Assembly (NCBI GenBank): GCA_958295665.1
Contig: OY282560.1
Location: 189,816,561 to 189,880,560 of the forward strand
Source of the DNA: Tipula vernalis
Lineage: Eukaryota; Arthropoda; Insecta; Diptera; Tipulidae
Length of the DNA stretch: 64,000 nt
Reading direction: 5' to 3'
Below, piece after piece: positions 9,143-20,814 of the stretch. Within the stretch, counting starts at the first letter, position 1. Each line of letters starts with the position of its first letter. The notes beneath the pieces are model-generated. The model had not been told where the DNA came from and ran no database searches. It worked only from the letters and a program-made list of their open reading frames with translations. The position numbers and the translations under genes are program-made.

Positions 9143-11180
9143 CTACATAAAAGCACATGAAGGAATTCGTCCACCTAAAAGAGGCTCCTTCAAAAAGTTC
9201 GATCCACGATAAGATAACTCCAGACACGTTGACTCAGTGAGTTTAGGTTCCTTTAAACGTCGTCCGACTCCAACGGCTGTTTGGTGATCCAATTGTTTGA
9301 ACGAAGAACTGCCCAAGCCTCGATAATTTTGTGAATCCAATGACATCGAGTTTATCGAAATCGTTTCTGATCTCGTGGTTCATTGTATTCTGTAACTTTT
9401 TGATTGGAATGTTCTGAGCTGTCAGTGTCCAAGACTCGCAACTAAAACAGTACCACCGAGGCTTGAAGATTTTAATGTTGGCGTAAAATGCTCGGTGGCC
9501 ATCCAATGTCAGCTCTACATAAACCAAATTGATGGTCTGCTATATTGTGTCTTTCGGCAATTATTGGTTTTAAGTTTTGTACCACCATCTTTTCAAAAAG
9601 TTTCGGAATTATCGGGAGAATACTAATTGGTCTGCACGAAGTGAGTCAGGGTAATTAAGATATTTAATAATGATGATTTAATGGCATTGAAAATATATTA
9701 AGAATTTAATGTACGTAGTATTTACCAAGTAATTCTCTGATGATTTTTCCTGTACTAAGGTCGTATTGTTGATGGTATTTTCAACGCTTGCCCATTCAAA
9801 TTTTACAGGATCTGGGTTCAAATCGTCCTCGATACATGCTGGTACCATAAAGTGCTGAAAATATTATCCGAGTATAGTATATATTGGAAGGGTGTTGAAA
9901 TTGAAAGTATTTTGGAGGTACAGTAGTATGTCTGGTTTTTAAAACCCATCTTAAACTTATTAAGATGAGTTTTAAAAACCAGGCATACCACTAGTCCACT
10001 ACTACCTCCAAAATACCATCAATTTCAACTCTCTTTGATTACTGTAGCGGGGTATTATGTTCAGCACTTTACGGTACTAAGTTATTATTAGTTTGTGAGA
10101 ATACTGTCCTTAAGTGGTTAGAAAATACGGTAGAGACCAATATCCACCTGACTGCCTGATTTTTGCCTTCCATAATGAATGATCTGTATTTTCGGTCGTC
10201 AACAGTTTACTTAGTTAGATTTCCCGACCTATTTTTCTTCAATTAACTGCTGCACATTATGTGGAGGTTTGTTGTTGTTGTAACGTTTAATGCCTGGTTT
10301 AGCTTTTTTTGCCGCTATTTCCGGTATTTTGGTGAAATGGTCTAGGCAGTTGTGTTAAATTGTACTTCTATACAAATCCTATTTAGTTAGTTTATTCGTT
10401 AGCTGTTTAAGTACTTCCGCTTTCAAGGCTAGAGTACCTACTCAGTTTTATTAGTATTGTTGAGTGATCAGATGATAGGTCACAACAATCTGCGACATGA
10501 GCATTGTTTCATGAATGTGATATTCATCTTGTTACACAGAAATCCAATAAATCAGGTATTTTATTTCTATCTGTAGCCAATATGTAGATTGCTCAGAAGA
10601 AAAGTAATCTAGGTTAGATTATTTTGCACATATTTAGTGCTGTAATCGCCTCCCGCGAGGAATTTACTGCCCAGCTGGCTAAAATAATTGATCGATTGCA
10701 GCTTTTTAATTGCATGTTTTGGCAATAAACTACTACACGTTTTCATAATGCTTTATCTTTGTTTAATCCAGACGGCAGTGTCACTGAGTGCTTTTCCGTC
10801 CGGATGTTTGGTGTCGTGTACCGAATATCTGATAATTTATGTGATTCTGATTTCTCATTTTTTTCCATCATCGTCATGAAAGTTTGGATCGTTTGGGTTA
10901 GTTTATTTACTGTTGCATGAATAGATCATTCTTCTTCAATAATATTAACTTTTGCTATCGAAGCGGCAACTTTCAGAATGTTTGCCTAAGAGATCCCATA
11001 ATGAGAGCAACTTCTGAGTCATATTCCTTTGCTTTTGGATGTAATTTGTCTCGAGCATTCGATGGACAGATTACTATTTTGAATTGGTTTTACGCTTCAT
11101 ATCCAGGTACGCAATTTTTTAATTTGCAATGTGATTTTCGCCATTTTCTGCAGCGTTTTACTGAAAGATAACTTTAAACA
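9143..11180 (-). mobile_element. Jockey-clade LINE remnant, with a fold-back insert
   Basis: Read on the minus strand from right to left, pieces of one Jockey element appear in order. A degraded CCHC-like stretch of ORF1 lies at about 11170-11090 ('KRCRKWRKSHCKLKNC'). ORF1 C-terminal sequence follows to about 10770. Endonuclease is at about 10720-10440 ('IPDLLDFCVT', then 'CCDLSSDHS'). Reverse transcriptase is at about 9635-9520 ('RPISILPIIPKLFEKM' and 'HQFGL'). There may be a C-terminal piece at 9500-9250, but that is uncertain. Many stops and frame changes show long decay. The endonuclease part matches the copy at 55.6-56.2 kb. A fold-back element sits at 9843-10076. Confidence 0.7.
9843..10076. 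mobile_element. Fold-back MITE, about 230 bp
   Basis: Almost the whole stretch is one inverted repeat. GTACCATAAAGTGCTGAA on the left pairs with TTCAGCACTTTACGGTAC on the right. Inside that, ATTTTGGAGGTA pairs with TACCTCCAAAAT, and GGTTTTTAAAACCCATCTTA pairs with the AAGATGAGTTTTAAAAACC arm. The centre is near 9955. It has no coding content. Confidence 0.8.
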
Positions 11181-12330
11181 CCAAATGGGTCCATTCCGCT
11201 TCTTAGGATCCAGGTGAAACATTGGTTCAGGCACAGAAGAAAGATTAACCAGAATAGACATTGCGTGGATCAAATTTTTTTTTCATCTTACCTTCTTTTT
11301 TGGACATTGAAGTATAATTATTTTCGAATATTATGATTTTTTTGAATATTTAATACAAATTATGCTGTCAAAACAAAACTTGTCATATAATTTCACTAAC
11401 TATACTGTTAAGGATTCTCAATTTTTATTATTTCAATTAAAAACCAGTGAACCAAAGAATACATAACCCAACTTTCTCTTACCTTCGGCGAATCAAGGTC
11501 AAAAAAATGAGTCCAAATTTTTCCATACAAAAACAGCGTTATGACGGTTCTGGTTAATCTTTCTTCTGTGGTTCAGGTTTCTTTTCTCGATTTAGAATAT
11601 CATATATCGATTAGGCATGAACGATTTTTTTGCCGAGAATAGTGTATATTTCGCTTACATCTACGGAGCTCTCAATTCCTTTTATGATTAGAGTACTTTT
11701 TAGCTGGAATGTGTAGTACCACACACCTGTGTCGAAATGAGTCACTAAGGCTCTGAACACATCAATTTCGAATAGCTTTATCTTAACCCCCTCCCTCCCT
11801 TGAGTGAGGTAATACACAATTTTGTGCCGGTTAACGGCTTGATTTTTTCCACAATTTGATTATTTGATGCCTCTCAAATTTCACGTTTCTATGACACTAG
11901 GAAGTTGGTTAAACATGCCCTCAATTATGTTGAACCAAGTTTAAAAAAAAGATTTTAAAAGGCGTAGCCGTTTGTTTGCCAAAAGGAGTGCAATGGGAAA
12001 TAGTCTAAAATTGGTTTATTAAATTTGTAATAATCAATTATTAAACAACTTAGGTAGCTAAAATTTTGAACATAAGCTGAGCAAGCCACTGCTTATTAGG
12101 TAAATAAAATTTTATCAACAAAACGTGTGGTTTCAACAATTTTCTGTTCGTATCACAATAAATATCTACTTTCATATGTTATCATTACGCAGAAATATGT
12201 TTAATTGAATAAATTTTATATAAAACACTACAACATTATTTGTTACTTAGTCACAATATTTCCAAAATTATAAAAGGTATTACCTGTATTTTTAGTAATT
12301 AGGTTAGAGTAGAGTTCGAATTAAATGTAT
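11181..12330. other. AT-rich spacer, no gene seen
   Basis: Short open frames only, none with a recognisable family. Nothing else was recognised. Confidence 0.45.
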
Positions 12331-13140
12331 GTCAAGTTGCAGGTCAGCGTTAGTTATTATTATTGTTGAAGAGCCATGCGGGCGTTCAGCCACCTCGCAC
12401 CGCGACCTAAAAATTATTTTGTGCTTGGACCGATACATATGTACTATCTGGGCTCATTGCTCTCCCTCCTAGATGTTTACTATAGCAAGTACTTCTGCTA
12501 AACGATGGTAGCATTGAAACCCAAAGACTTCGAGAGGGCAATCCCACTCCCGTATATTTCTACCCCTGCCCCGTCTTCCAGTTTGATTTACTCGCACGAG
12601 TTGCTGGGAATGGAAAGTCGTCTATAGGTCACCCAATTTTACTACAGGAAGGCTAAATAAAACTGGACGGTGCCTGGTATCCAGAGTTCGCATACTTTGT
12701 ACTGATTAACCTATCAGCCATTCATCCATCGGAATATGCTGTTCCACCTTAGATTAGTGTTTTTTGTGAAGCATTTCTCCTTTAGTGCCGTACTTTAGCC
12801 TGTGCCAAATGGCCAAAATGTATCAAAAGGCCGGTTACCAGTGGTTGCCACACAGGTTACCCCCTACACAATTGTACTCATCACGCAGCTGCCTAATACA
12901 TGACCAGAACAGCTCACGTAATGCACACCATACTGAAAAGTTATGGAGCTGGTAGATTAATCTATTCAACTTTGGTCTCTCCCCGTCCTCTTAAAATAGA
13001 CGCCAAACCACCCAGCGTTCATTCAAATAGATTGTTATATATTATACATCTAAGTAAACATTTTTTTATGTGTAGTAGGTATAGTAAAAGCCCCATATTT
13101 GTTTTAGCTATAATCTTATATATTTTTAAAAATACATAAT
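12331..13140. other. Locally GC-richer block of unknown origin
   Basis: From about 12350 to 13000 the sequence is richer in G and C than its flanks and has many short C runs, as in decayed retrotransposon leaders elsewhere in the window. I could not assign it to a family and see no intact frame. Confidence 0.35.
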
Positions 13141-14838
13141 AAATAAAAATACAATAAAATAAATTTTGTTTTTATCCATATTGTGTTCGATTTTTATCTG
13201 TTGCATTATGTACCTATATATTATTTTATAGATGATTTTCTCTTAATAATTACGATTCATTTTTATTTAATATGTATATTTTTAATCATTATGTATAATT
13301 TTAATTTTCTTTTATTTATTAAAGTTTTCTTAATAATACAATACTAATAAAAAATATTTTTTTCTCAATATAATCATAGTTTTTTTTATTAAAATAATAT
13401 TTATTAAATAATTAATTATAATAAAAATATTAAAATTCTTTTTTTTTTCGTAATCAAGTCGATTTTAAATAATAAATTTATATTTATTATTTTATTCAGT
13501 TGATGTAATAAATGAAATAATATTATTAATTAATTTAGGTTTTAACTATATCCTATATAAACGAATTAAATTGGAATTTTATTTAGGTTATCATCTTTTT
13601 CTTAAAAAGAGATTTGAGAATGAAGTTAATTAACAAAACACGAGATTTTTTTTTTATAGATTAGGGGTGGTGGACGGTCATTAATTAATATGTTTTAGTG
13701 AAAACAAAATTGAGAAAATTATAGTGAAACTCTAAAAAAATTCCAATTAGTTCTTTAGTTAATAAAAATAATTTCGAATTTAAAAAATTAAATAGAACGC
13801 ATTACCAAACCCTTAAATTCTAATTAAAAACAATAAAAAAACTCTTACTTGATTTCTATCCAACTTTTTTTTTATAATATTACTTGTGTTATTTAGAAAT
13901 AAATATTTTTAATAATTTATATATATATAAAAAAAAACAACATAATTATTTAAAAATTAATATTAATCGTTTAGTCAAATTTGTTTGTTTCATCTTCTTA
14001 CGTAATATAAATCCTTATGTGTAAGGTATCTATCTAATTAATTACTTCCTTTTTTATGTAGGTAATATTATTTGATTTAGATTAAAAACTAAATTTTTTA
14101 TAATATTTACTAAATAATATAATTTTTAGGTTAACGGAAAATGGCCGAACTTACTCACTTGAAAATTTGAAACTTTTAAATTTTAAACAGCATAGTTTAT
14201 TAGAATGTTTGTCACGGATTATTAAAATATAGAATAGCAAAAATATAATTAATTTTTTTTTTTTTTTTTAATACACTAATGTTTCGCTTTGCCTAAATTT
14301 TGACTCCAAAAATTATATATTGCACCTAACAAAAAATCAACATTATATTATTTAATAAATATAAATACGAAATTTATTTATTTAGCGTTCAAACAAATTT
14401 TACATTTTATTATTCTTGTTTTTATGTAAATCATCAGTCTTTTTACAAACTAATTTTTTTTTTATCATCATTCTCATTATGTTAATTGATTATTACTTAG
14501 ATCATTTAATTATTCATTATAACATATCTCTTGTTTTAATTAAAATTACATCAATTATTTATGTTTTTATATTAATAATATATATATTTATTTAATTTTT
14601 CATGTTTCTGTCATTTTAGTTTTAAAAAAATTATATAAAATAAACATTTTATTTTTTGTTTATGCATTATATTTTATTATAAATATAGGTATTCTAATTT
14701 ATAGTAAATTAGACGAAATTTTAATTAATGGACAAATTATATAATTTTTTTTTTTTAATGAAAACAAAATCCACTCGAAAATAATGCGTTATATTAAAAA
14801 TATATATGTAGTTGTGTTGGCGTATATAACTCTTAATA
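13141..14838. other. Very AT-rich intergenic sequence downstream of the WDR26 gene
   Basis: Long A and T runs and no coding signal. The 3' untranslated region of the WDR26-type gene must lie in the right part because that gene ends at 14839 on the minus strand. AATAAA-like words are too frequent here to pick a polyadenylation site. Confidence 0.5.
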
Positions 14839-16902
14839 TTACGAGGCCATATTCCAAGATGGACCCAATGAATCGTTATTACTCTCGTGATTTAATTCGT
14901 CACCCGACGATGATTGTGAAAGTGTTGAACGCTTTGGTCCCCATATTCTAACTGAGTAGTCATCGGATACCGAGGCTAAAAGTGCTGGATATTTAGGATT
15001 CCAGTGAACACAATTTACGGTTCGAATATGACCGGATAACTTGAGAATGGGTTCTTCGCGTTTTATATGCCATATATAAACTTTACAGTCTTCACTACCG
15101 CTTGCCACAAAACTTTCGTTCACGCCACCGAAACACGATGATATTGTAAAATTACCTTGTACGATACCCTGAAAACGACGAATTAAACATTTGTCTTGCA
15201 AATCCCATAAATGAAGACCTTGAGTTGATATATTAAGTAGTGCTAAACGATCTGCTGAATTAACGGTAAAGGTCATGATTCCATGTTGTTCTTGAATTAA
15301 ATTGTTATCATGTCGAACTGAGTCAAAAACATACGATCTGATACGATGATGAGTATCAGCTGCTAAAACTGTTTTATTATCGGCACGAAATGCTAGTCCG
15401 ATAACACGAATTCCTTCTAAACTGCCATGTATTACACCATCAATATCGCATAAATAAAATTGTCCGCGAAGCCCACCAGTTACAAATTTTTTACCATCCG
15501 GACTGAATGCGGCACAAGTTAAACTATCTTCTGATGCATGCTGTATTTTGTTATGTAATTTGCCCTCATCAATATTCCAAATCCATACTTCTGGGCACTC
15601 CTCTGAACCACCAACTACAAGATATTTTGAATCTGGACTCCATGTAATAAATGATACTCCATAAGTATGTCCCTCCAATGTTTTACGATGTCGTACAGTT
15701 AGCTCATTGGGATCTACATCCCATATTATGACGGTGGTATCTTTGGATCCAGTGGCCAATTTTAATCCATCCGGTGAGAAACGACAATACCACACTTCAT
15801 CACAATGTTCATTTAATACTTGAAGACAATGTATAGGGAAATTATCAGTTGAGCATGTATGATCCGCAAGAAGTGAAACATTTTGGATATCAGTTTTCCA
15901 AGCAATATCATGGGTCGGACATTTTTCATATTGCATTTCAACCGCCTGTGTGAGTAAAGTTTTAAGACGATTTGGTGGCAGCATCACGGATGGTGGTAAA
16001 TATTTTTGAAGGCGATCCATGAGTAAGGTACGTGATTTAATACCTTCCCCTTCCCAATTCGCACGTTTATAGAGCTCCTGATTATTGGCACACATCATAT
16101 ATGATGACAATTGATGTACACGTGGCGTATTATGCTGTAACGGTGTCAATTCATTACGAAGTACGTGCAAGGCATCAAGCGGTTTACCAGCTTCTAAAAA
16201 TTCTAAATACTTTTGTTCCAATAATAAAAATTTCATCTCAATAATACTATTATTTTTATCATCGATAATCATTTGCAATTCTTGTAAATCATGATCTGCT
16301 TTAGGCCACTCACCCGATAGAACATGTTGACGAAATTTGGTCGCGGCTGGATGTTCTAAGTTACAGCCAGATTCTTGCATTAATAAATCAGCTGTACGTT
16401 TTAATCCGATTGATCTCAAATGTTGCCCCATTAAACGAACAATATCACGATTCAATTTGTCTAATTGAACTTTTGGTTGCTGGGCTGGCTGATTTGAGCT
16501 CGTCGTTGTAAAACTGACACCATTTTCTTCGACAACGACGACATTCCCATTCGGCGCTGGTTGCTGTTGTACATCATTACTATTTACATGACCATTATTT
16601 TGTGATGCCATTGAAGAAGTCGACGATGATGATGATGATGCACCATTTAAACTGCTATTTAATTGCTGTTGTTGCATTTTATTATTCACGTCTGTCTCTA
16701 TTTTACTATCGCAATTTAAAGTACTATTTATATTACTATTATTTGTATTACCTTCACCACCATAAATAATATTTTCCTCTAACACAAAGGCCGTCTTGCG
16801 AGATCTCTTACGCGGCGGCTGGTCCTCACCAGAGGACCCAGTAGAGGCATCAATTTTCGTATCGAAATCAATTTTGAGTTTTATTTGTAACACTATTTTC
16901 AC
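14839..16902 (-). CDS. WDR26: WD repeat-containing protein 26 homologue (GID/CTLH E3 ligase subunit)
   Basis: Homologue of WDR26 (fly CG7611), a scaffold/substrate-receptor subunit of the GID/CTLH ubiquitin ligase (family knowledge). Order in the 687 codons: a low-complexity N-terminus with a basic 'PPRKRSRK' nuclear-signal-like patch (29-36), poly-Ser and poly-Gln runs, LisH at about 154-186 ('IVRLMGQHLRSIGLKRTAD'), CTLH at about 188-246, the conserved 'KYLPPSVMLPP' (300-310), then WD40 repeats from about 362 to 665 ('KLATGSKDTTVIIWDVD', 'DDYSVRIWGP'). All of it is one uninterrupted exon. The frame opens at 16902 with GTG; the first in-frame ATG is codon 76 (16677-16675). Either translation starts there (612 residues) or an upstream exon supplies the ATG. 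An in-frame stop lies near 16974 with no ATG in between. Confidence 0.93.
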   Translation of the reverse strand: MKIVLQIKLKIDFDTKIDASTGSSGEDQPPRKRSRKTAFVLEENIIYGGEGNTNNSNINSTLNCDSKIETDVNNKMQQQQLNSSLNGASSSSSSTSSMASQNNGHVNSNDVQQQPAPNGNVVVVEENGVSFTTTSSNQPAQQPKVQLDKLNRDIVRLMGQHLRSIGLKRTADLLMQESGCNLEHPAATKFRQHVLSGEWPKADHDLQELQMIIDDKNNSIIEMKFLLLEQKYLEFLEAGKPLDALHVLRNELTPLQHNTPRVHQLSSYMMCANNQELYKRANWEGEGIKSRTLLMDRLQKYLPPSVMLPPNRLKTLLTQAVEMQYEKCPTHDIAWKTDIQNVSLLADHTCSTDNFPIHCLQVLNEHCDEVWYCRFSPDGLKLATGSKDTTVIIWDVDPNELTVRHRKTLEGHTYGVSFITWSPDSKYLVVGGSEECPEVWIWNIDEGKLHNKIQHASEDSLTCAAFSPDGKKFVTGGLRGQFYLCDIDGVIHGSLEGIRVIGLAFRADNKTVLAADTHHRIRSYVFDSVRHDNNLIQEQHGIMTFTVNSADRLALLNISTQGLHLWDLQDKCLIRRFQGIVQGNFTISSCFGGVNESFVASGSEDCKVYIWHIKREEPILKLSGHIRTVNCVHWNPKYPALLASVSDDYSVRIWGPKRSTLSQSSSGDELNHESNNDSLGPSWNMAS

Positions 16903-17729
16903 ACTAACTTTTCTCTCTACTTTTTTTTTTTTTATTTTCTGAGTGATTTCTTTTTTTATTTCGTTTTGCTTTTAGATTTATTGCCTTTTGAGTTGTATCA
17001 ATTTTCTTTTTTTATCTTTTGTTTTTAATTTAACACACCAAAATAATAGAAGAAAAAAAAATTGTTTTTATTAAGTAAACTATTTCGATTCTTTACAAAT
17101 ATATTATATTTAAAATATATTATATTACAAATGAAATACTTGCTTTTCGTTTTTAAATAAAAAAACAACAAAACTCTTCAATAAATTACATGCAAATGTA
17201 ATTTTGATTTTCTATTAATTTATAATCACAAAGGACATTACAATGCAAATAGAAGACAGCCATTCAATAAAATAAAAAAATAAAAGAAACAACAAAAAAA
17301 ATATTTTTAGAAAACGTCATACATTGCAGCTGTGTGAAGTTAGCCAAAATTATTTAGTTACAGCTTACAGCGGTTTTGGAATGATTTTCTAATGATTTTA
17401 TTACCACATCTTTAACGAAATTCATCTAATATAATCGTTCAACTCGTGATTTATGTACCTAATTATAATGTAACCATACGAAAATAACTTACACAACAAT
17501 TAAAACAGCTAAAAATAACATTTTACCGATTAAGATTTTCCGGGAAAAATAATAAAATGGTTGGTAAAAGCTTTTGATTTACGGTAATGTCAGCAAATAT
17601 TTTTGTTTTCGTCAGATGATCATCAGCTGATATGTCAAAAGTAGATAAAAAAAAATCTTTGTTTATATTTTTACTCCTCAATATGTGCACTCATCTTATA
17701 AACCAAAATAAATAAAACAAATATTTATA
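16903..17729. promoter_or_regulatory. 5' flank of the WDR26-type gene
   Basis: About 830 bp between two minus-strand genes. It must hold the promoter and 5' untranslated region, and possibly a first exon, of the WDR26-type gene. It is AT-rich with T runs near the coding start; no core promoter motif stands out enough to place a start site. Confidence 0.4.
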
Positions 17730-18134
17730 CTAATCTGATAATTCAACTTTATCTTTAATTTTGTTTTTTGTTAAAATTATTTTTTTCGCCTTATTTTTCA
17801 TACGTAAGGCGGATTTCTTAGCGAGTCGCCTTTGTTCTACACGTTCCTGTTTGGCCTTATATGCTTCGCTATTTTTATCTAGCGGCAGTTTAACGATAAT
17901 TTTTCTACCATCTACATTCAATTTCTCAAAAATCTCCTTTGCTTGGAATTGCTCTACTTCAGAATCAAAGTGTGCAAAACAAAATTTGGCGTTTCCCTGT
18001 CGTGGTCGTCGAACATTTGTGACAAGTGGGCAAATTTCTTGTAATTGTTCTAGTAATTCTTTTGCATCTTGGTTTAGACTGCGATGGAATTCTATGTAGA
18101 GATAGTAATTCGAATATTTTAAACCCAAAGACAT
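17730..18134 (-). CDS. Small RRM-fold RNA-binding-like protein
   Basis: A 134-residue basic protein, not assigned to a named gene. Residues about 8-90 follow the RRM pattern: a first strand 'NYYLYIEFH', helix 'KELLEQLQEI', an RNP1-like strand 'NAKFCFAHF', a second helix 'FQAKEIFEKL', and a last strand 'RKIIVKLP'. The tail (about 95-134) is rich in Lys and Arg ('RMKNKAKKI'), as in many nucleolar RNA-binding proteins, so a nucleolar or ribosome-assembly role is possible but only inferred. I chose the ATG at 18134-18132 because a good splice-acceptor-like sequence (CTGTATTCTAG) lies just upstream. The frame is also open to 18170 with no ATG there. The homology is weak enough that a gene name would be a guess. 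Confidence 0.7.
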   Translation of the reverse strand: MSLGLKYSNYYLYIEFHRSLNQDAKELLEQLQEICPLVTNVRRPRQGNAKFCFAHFDSEVEQFQAKEIFEKLNVDGRKIIVKLPLDKNSEAYKAKQERVEQRRLAKKSALRMKNKAKKIILTKNKIKDKVELSD

Positions 18135-18574
18135 TTTTATTCCTAGAATACAGATAAAACATAACCTCAAATAACAATTTTTTAGATTTTTATTAGTTTG
18201 ATTTTACATACCAATATTAACATTAGCGTATTATTTCAAAATGGTAATTATTTATTATAATAATTTAGATTAACTAATTAATTTAAATTGAACTATCTGT
18301 TATTGTTTTAGGTTTTTAATTCCGCAGCAAAACACACTACATTCGAAACTTTTAATTAAATTTCTTCAGGTTGGTAGCGCATAATTTTTGTGCCAGTGTT
18401 GGTCACTAGAGACCGTTCGTTTCGTATCGTGTACATATTAGAAAATTAATATTAATTGAAAACAGTGTCTTCGTCTTGCTTTTGGCAATTTGGCATGGAT
18501 TCACGCATATCTGTTAGTTAATGGCCAAAAGAATTATGCAACATGTATAAATTTATTATAAATGAACCAGTAAT
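18135..18574. other. Upstream region of the RRM-like gene
   Basis: AT-rich. It probably contains the 5' exon or promoter of the minus-strand RRM-like gene, given the acceptor at about 18140. No further gene was seen. Confidence 0.4.
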
Positions 18575-18851
18575 AGCTGTGTTTTTATTCGCTCCCGATC
18601 CAGATAGCTGCTATCGAGAACCGTTATTTATCTATACCTAAATTTAAATTTGGTGCGCTATTTATTGGTAAACTAAATTTATGTGACATCAAAGTATCAT
18701 TTTTAATTCAATTGTTTAGCGAAAATTTGATTTAAAAAATACTTGGCTCTACCTATTTATATGAAGCGCTATCGGGAGCCACTTTTATGCGACGGCGACG
18801 GCTCTCAATAGCAGTGTATCGGGAGCGAATAAAAAGACCCAGGACCCAGCT
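18575..18851. mobile_element. MITE family A, copy 1
   Basis: The left end (GTTTTTATTCGCTCCCGATC, then CAGATAGCTGCTATCGAG) is mirrored by the right end (CTCAATAGCAG, then ATCGGGAGCGAATAAAAAG). The interior carries CCACTTTTATG and AAGCGCTATCGGGAGC, shared with the second copy at 20815-21055 in the opposite orientation. The outermost right bases (CCCAGCT) run into the stop codon of the aminotransferase pseudogene. Confidence 0.8.
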
Positions 18852-20323
18852 AGTATTTACAGTTATAGTTTCTATATATAAAACTTATATACTCCTTTAT
18901 TGCTTTGCACAATATAGTTGTTGCGTTTTCCAACACATCAACTGAATGAAAACCAATCGAGAGACGGAGACAATTTTTAAACTCCCTTTTCACCGAAAAT
19001 ATATCACCTGTAAACGTAGCAACTTTATAAGTTTCCATTGCAAAATTGTTAAATTCATTTCCATTCACGTGCTCAGGTAATTCGATCCAAACAAATATCC
19101 CCCTCTTGGAGCAGTACATTTGCATTGTGCTGGTAAATTCTCCATGAGCAATTCATTTAGTCGAACCATTCTAGTTTTGTAAGTTGACCGATATAATTCC
19201 AATTGAGTATCGATTAGCCCCATTTCAATTAAACTAGATATTAGGCCGGAGGTATAATTATTAACGGCACCGCCGCTTTTTAAGATACCAGATGTTTTGA
19301 AAATTTTCGCACATCTTGGTGAAACTTCCATCCATCCGATCCGCATTCCGGGCGATAGAATTTTTGAAAATGAACAATTCGATATAATATTTCCTTGAGA
19401 ATCAGAATCGTTCTGATCATCATAGGCAAATAAACGTTTTATTGATGTGGTTTTGGAATAGCCCATTAAATTGTAGACATCATCACAAACTATGAGTATA
19501 TCGTGTTTTCTTGCTATTTTGATAAGACTGCTGCAAACCTCTACAATAAAATAATATACCTAATTAGATTTTTTAAACCATAAGATAACGATAAGGTAAA
19601 TAAAATAGTTTCTGAAAAAACGATTCCAGTCGGATTATGAAATACCGGGATTGTTTAGTACAACCCCCAAAATAATTTTTCTTTCGACGTAAATTTATGC
19701 TTTTCAATTTCACTCTCTAAGTGGTCCGTATCGACTCCGACTGCGGACATTTTGATCGGAATAATTTTCATGTGTCATTGCTTCCAGTGCAATCATGTAG
19801 GTAACTTCATCGACAAATATTATGGCGGACATGTCCACCAGTGTCGTAAGAATCATATGAAATCCACCCGTTGCCCCATTTGTAAGCACTAGACTTGCTG
19901 CATTAACATAATCATTGTATTGTTTTGTTAAAAATTTGGCCAGCGCCAAACGGAAATCCGACTTACATTCCGACTGTTGGCCCATATTGAAAGAGGAAGT
20001 AACTATGGTCAGCTTCATATTTCTGTAAAATGCAACAAGTAATATTTAGTGATCCAATTTTTTAGGAAATAAAAAAACTTTAGAAAACTTACCATACGAT
20101 GTTCGGTCGCTTTTTGTAAAATACTCGTGCATGTTTGTAGTTCAGGCCCTGGTGTACCCGCTGCCAAATTGACAATATTTTTCTCACAGACATTTAGTTT
20201 GCCCAAATCGAACAAGTGTTTTAATTTGGGGTCATCGTAAGGTATTGTATATTTCAAAGTAGTGCTGATATTTCGTTTATGTATTAAGTAAAGAGGATTT
20301 TTTACAAAACGAGCAATAAACAT
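18850..20323 (-). pseudogene. Aminotransferase class I/II paralogue, decayed, introns retained
   Basis: A diverged copy of the aminotransferase at 30722-32111, with introns at the same places, so it arose by DNA duplication and not by retroposition. First exon: about 20323-20093, ending 'EHRM' before GTAAGT; the frame opens at 20323 with ATG. Second exon: 20024 to about 19602, read as 'FLFQYGPTVG', then a frame change, 'LTNGATGGFHMIL', another frame change, an in-frame stop (near 19650), and 'FHNPTGIVFS'. Third exon: from about 19545, 'CDDVYNLMGY' and 'CSFSKILSPGMRIGWME' with the PLP lysine still present, then a one-base loss at about 19095 before 'FVWIELPEHV'. At least three frame changes and one stop mean no full product. 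Some could be assembly errors, but not plausibly all. The stop at 18850-18852 overlaps a MITE terminus. Confidence 0.85.
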
Positions 20324-20814
20324 GTCTACAACGTCAACAAGTCACTTTTTTTTTTCTAAAAATTTAAATATACATGTATGTAAATAATTGAATGCTCATT
20401 GGCCGCTAGCGGTTATATGTACACAATATATTGTAATTACACTTCCACTTTAATTGGGCCGTAAATTCGTAATGTTTTGTATTGTGGCTTTATATAACCC
20501 GTAACGGTATTTAAATGTGAAGCCATATGAGCTCAATAAGCGATTCTCGACTCAACAAATTCGAAGTGTAAAAATAGTGTTTTTCCAATCGACGATCGCA
20601 AGTAGTTATAAGCAGTTATGGTTCATGTCTTTGCTAGATTAACATTTGCTGGGTTCCATTTAACGGGCCAAAGTAGTAGTACACACAAGTACTTCTAACT
20701 GTACGCAGCTACTCTTGCTAAATTTGATGAGTAGTTTGCTTTTTGAATTTATGGCGACTTCGTTACCAGAATATTTAGTACAACTAATCGCTAAGAAATG
20801 GCTGATCAGTTTTC
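20324..20814. other. Upstream flank of the aminotransferase pseudogene
   Basis: No gene recognised; the former promoter would have been here. The open frame at 20715-20897 runs into the MITE and is not a gene. Confidence 0.4.
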
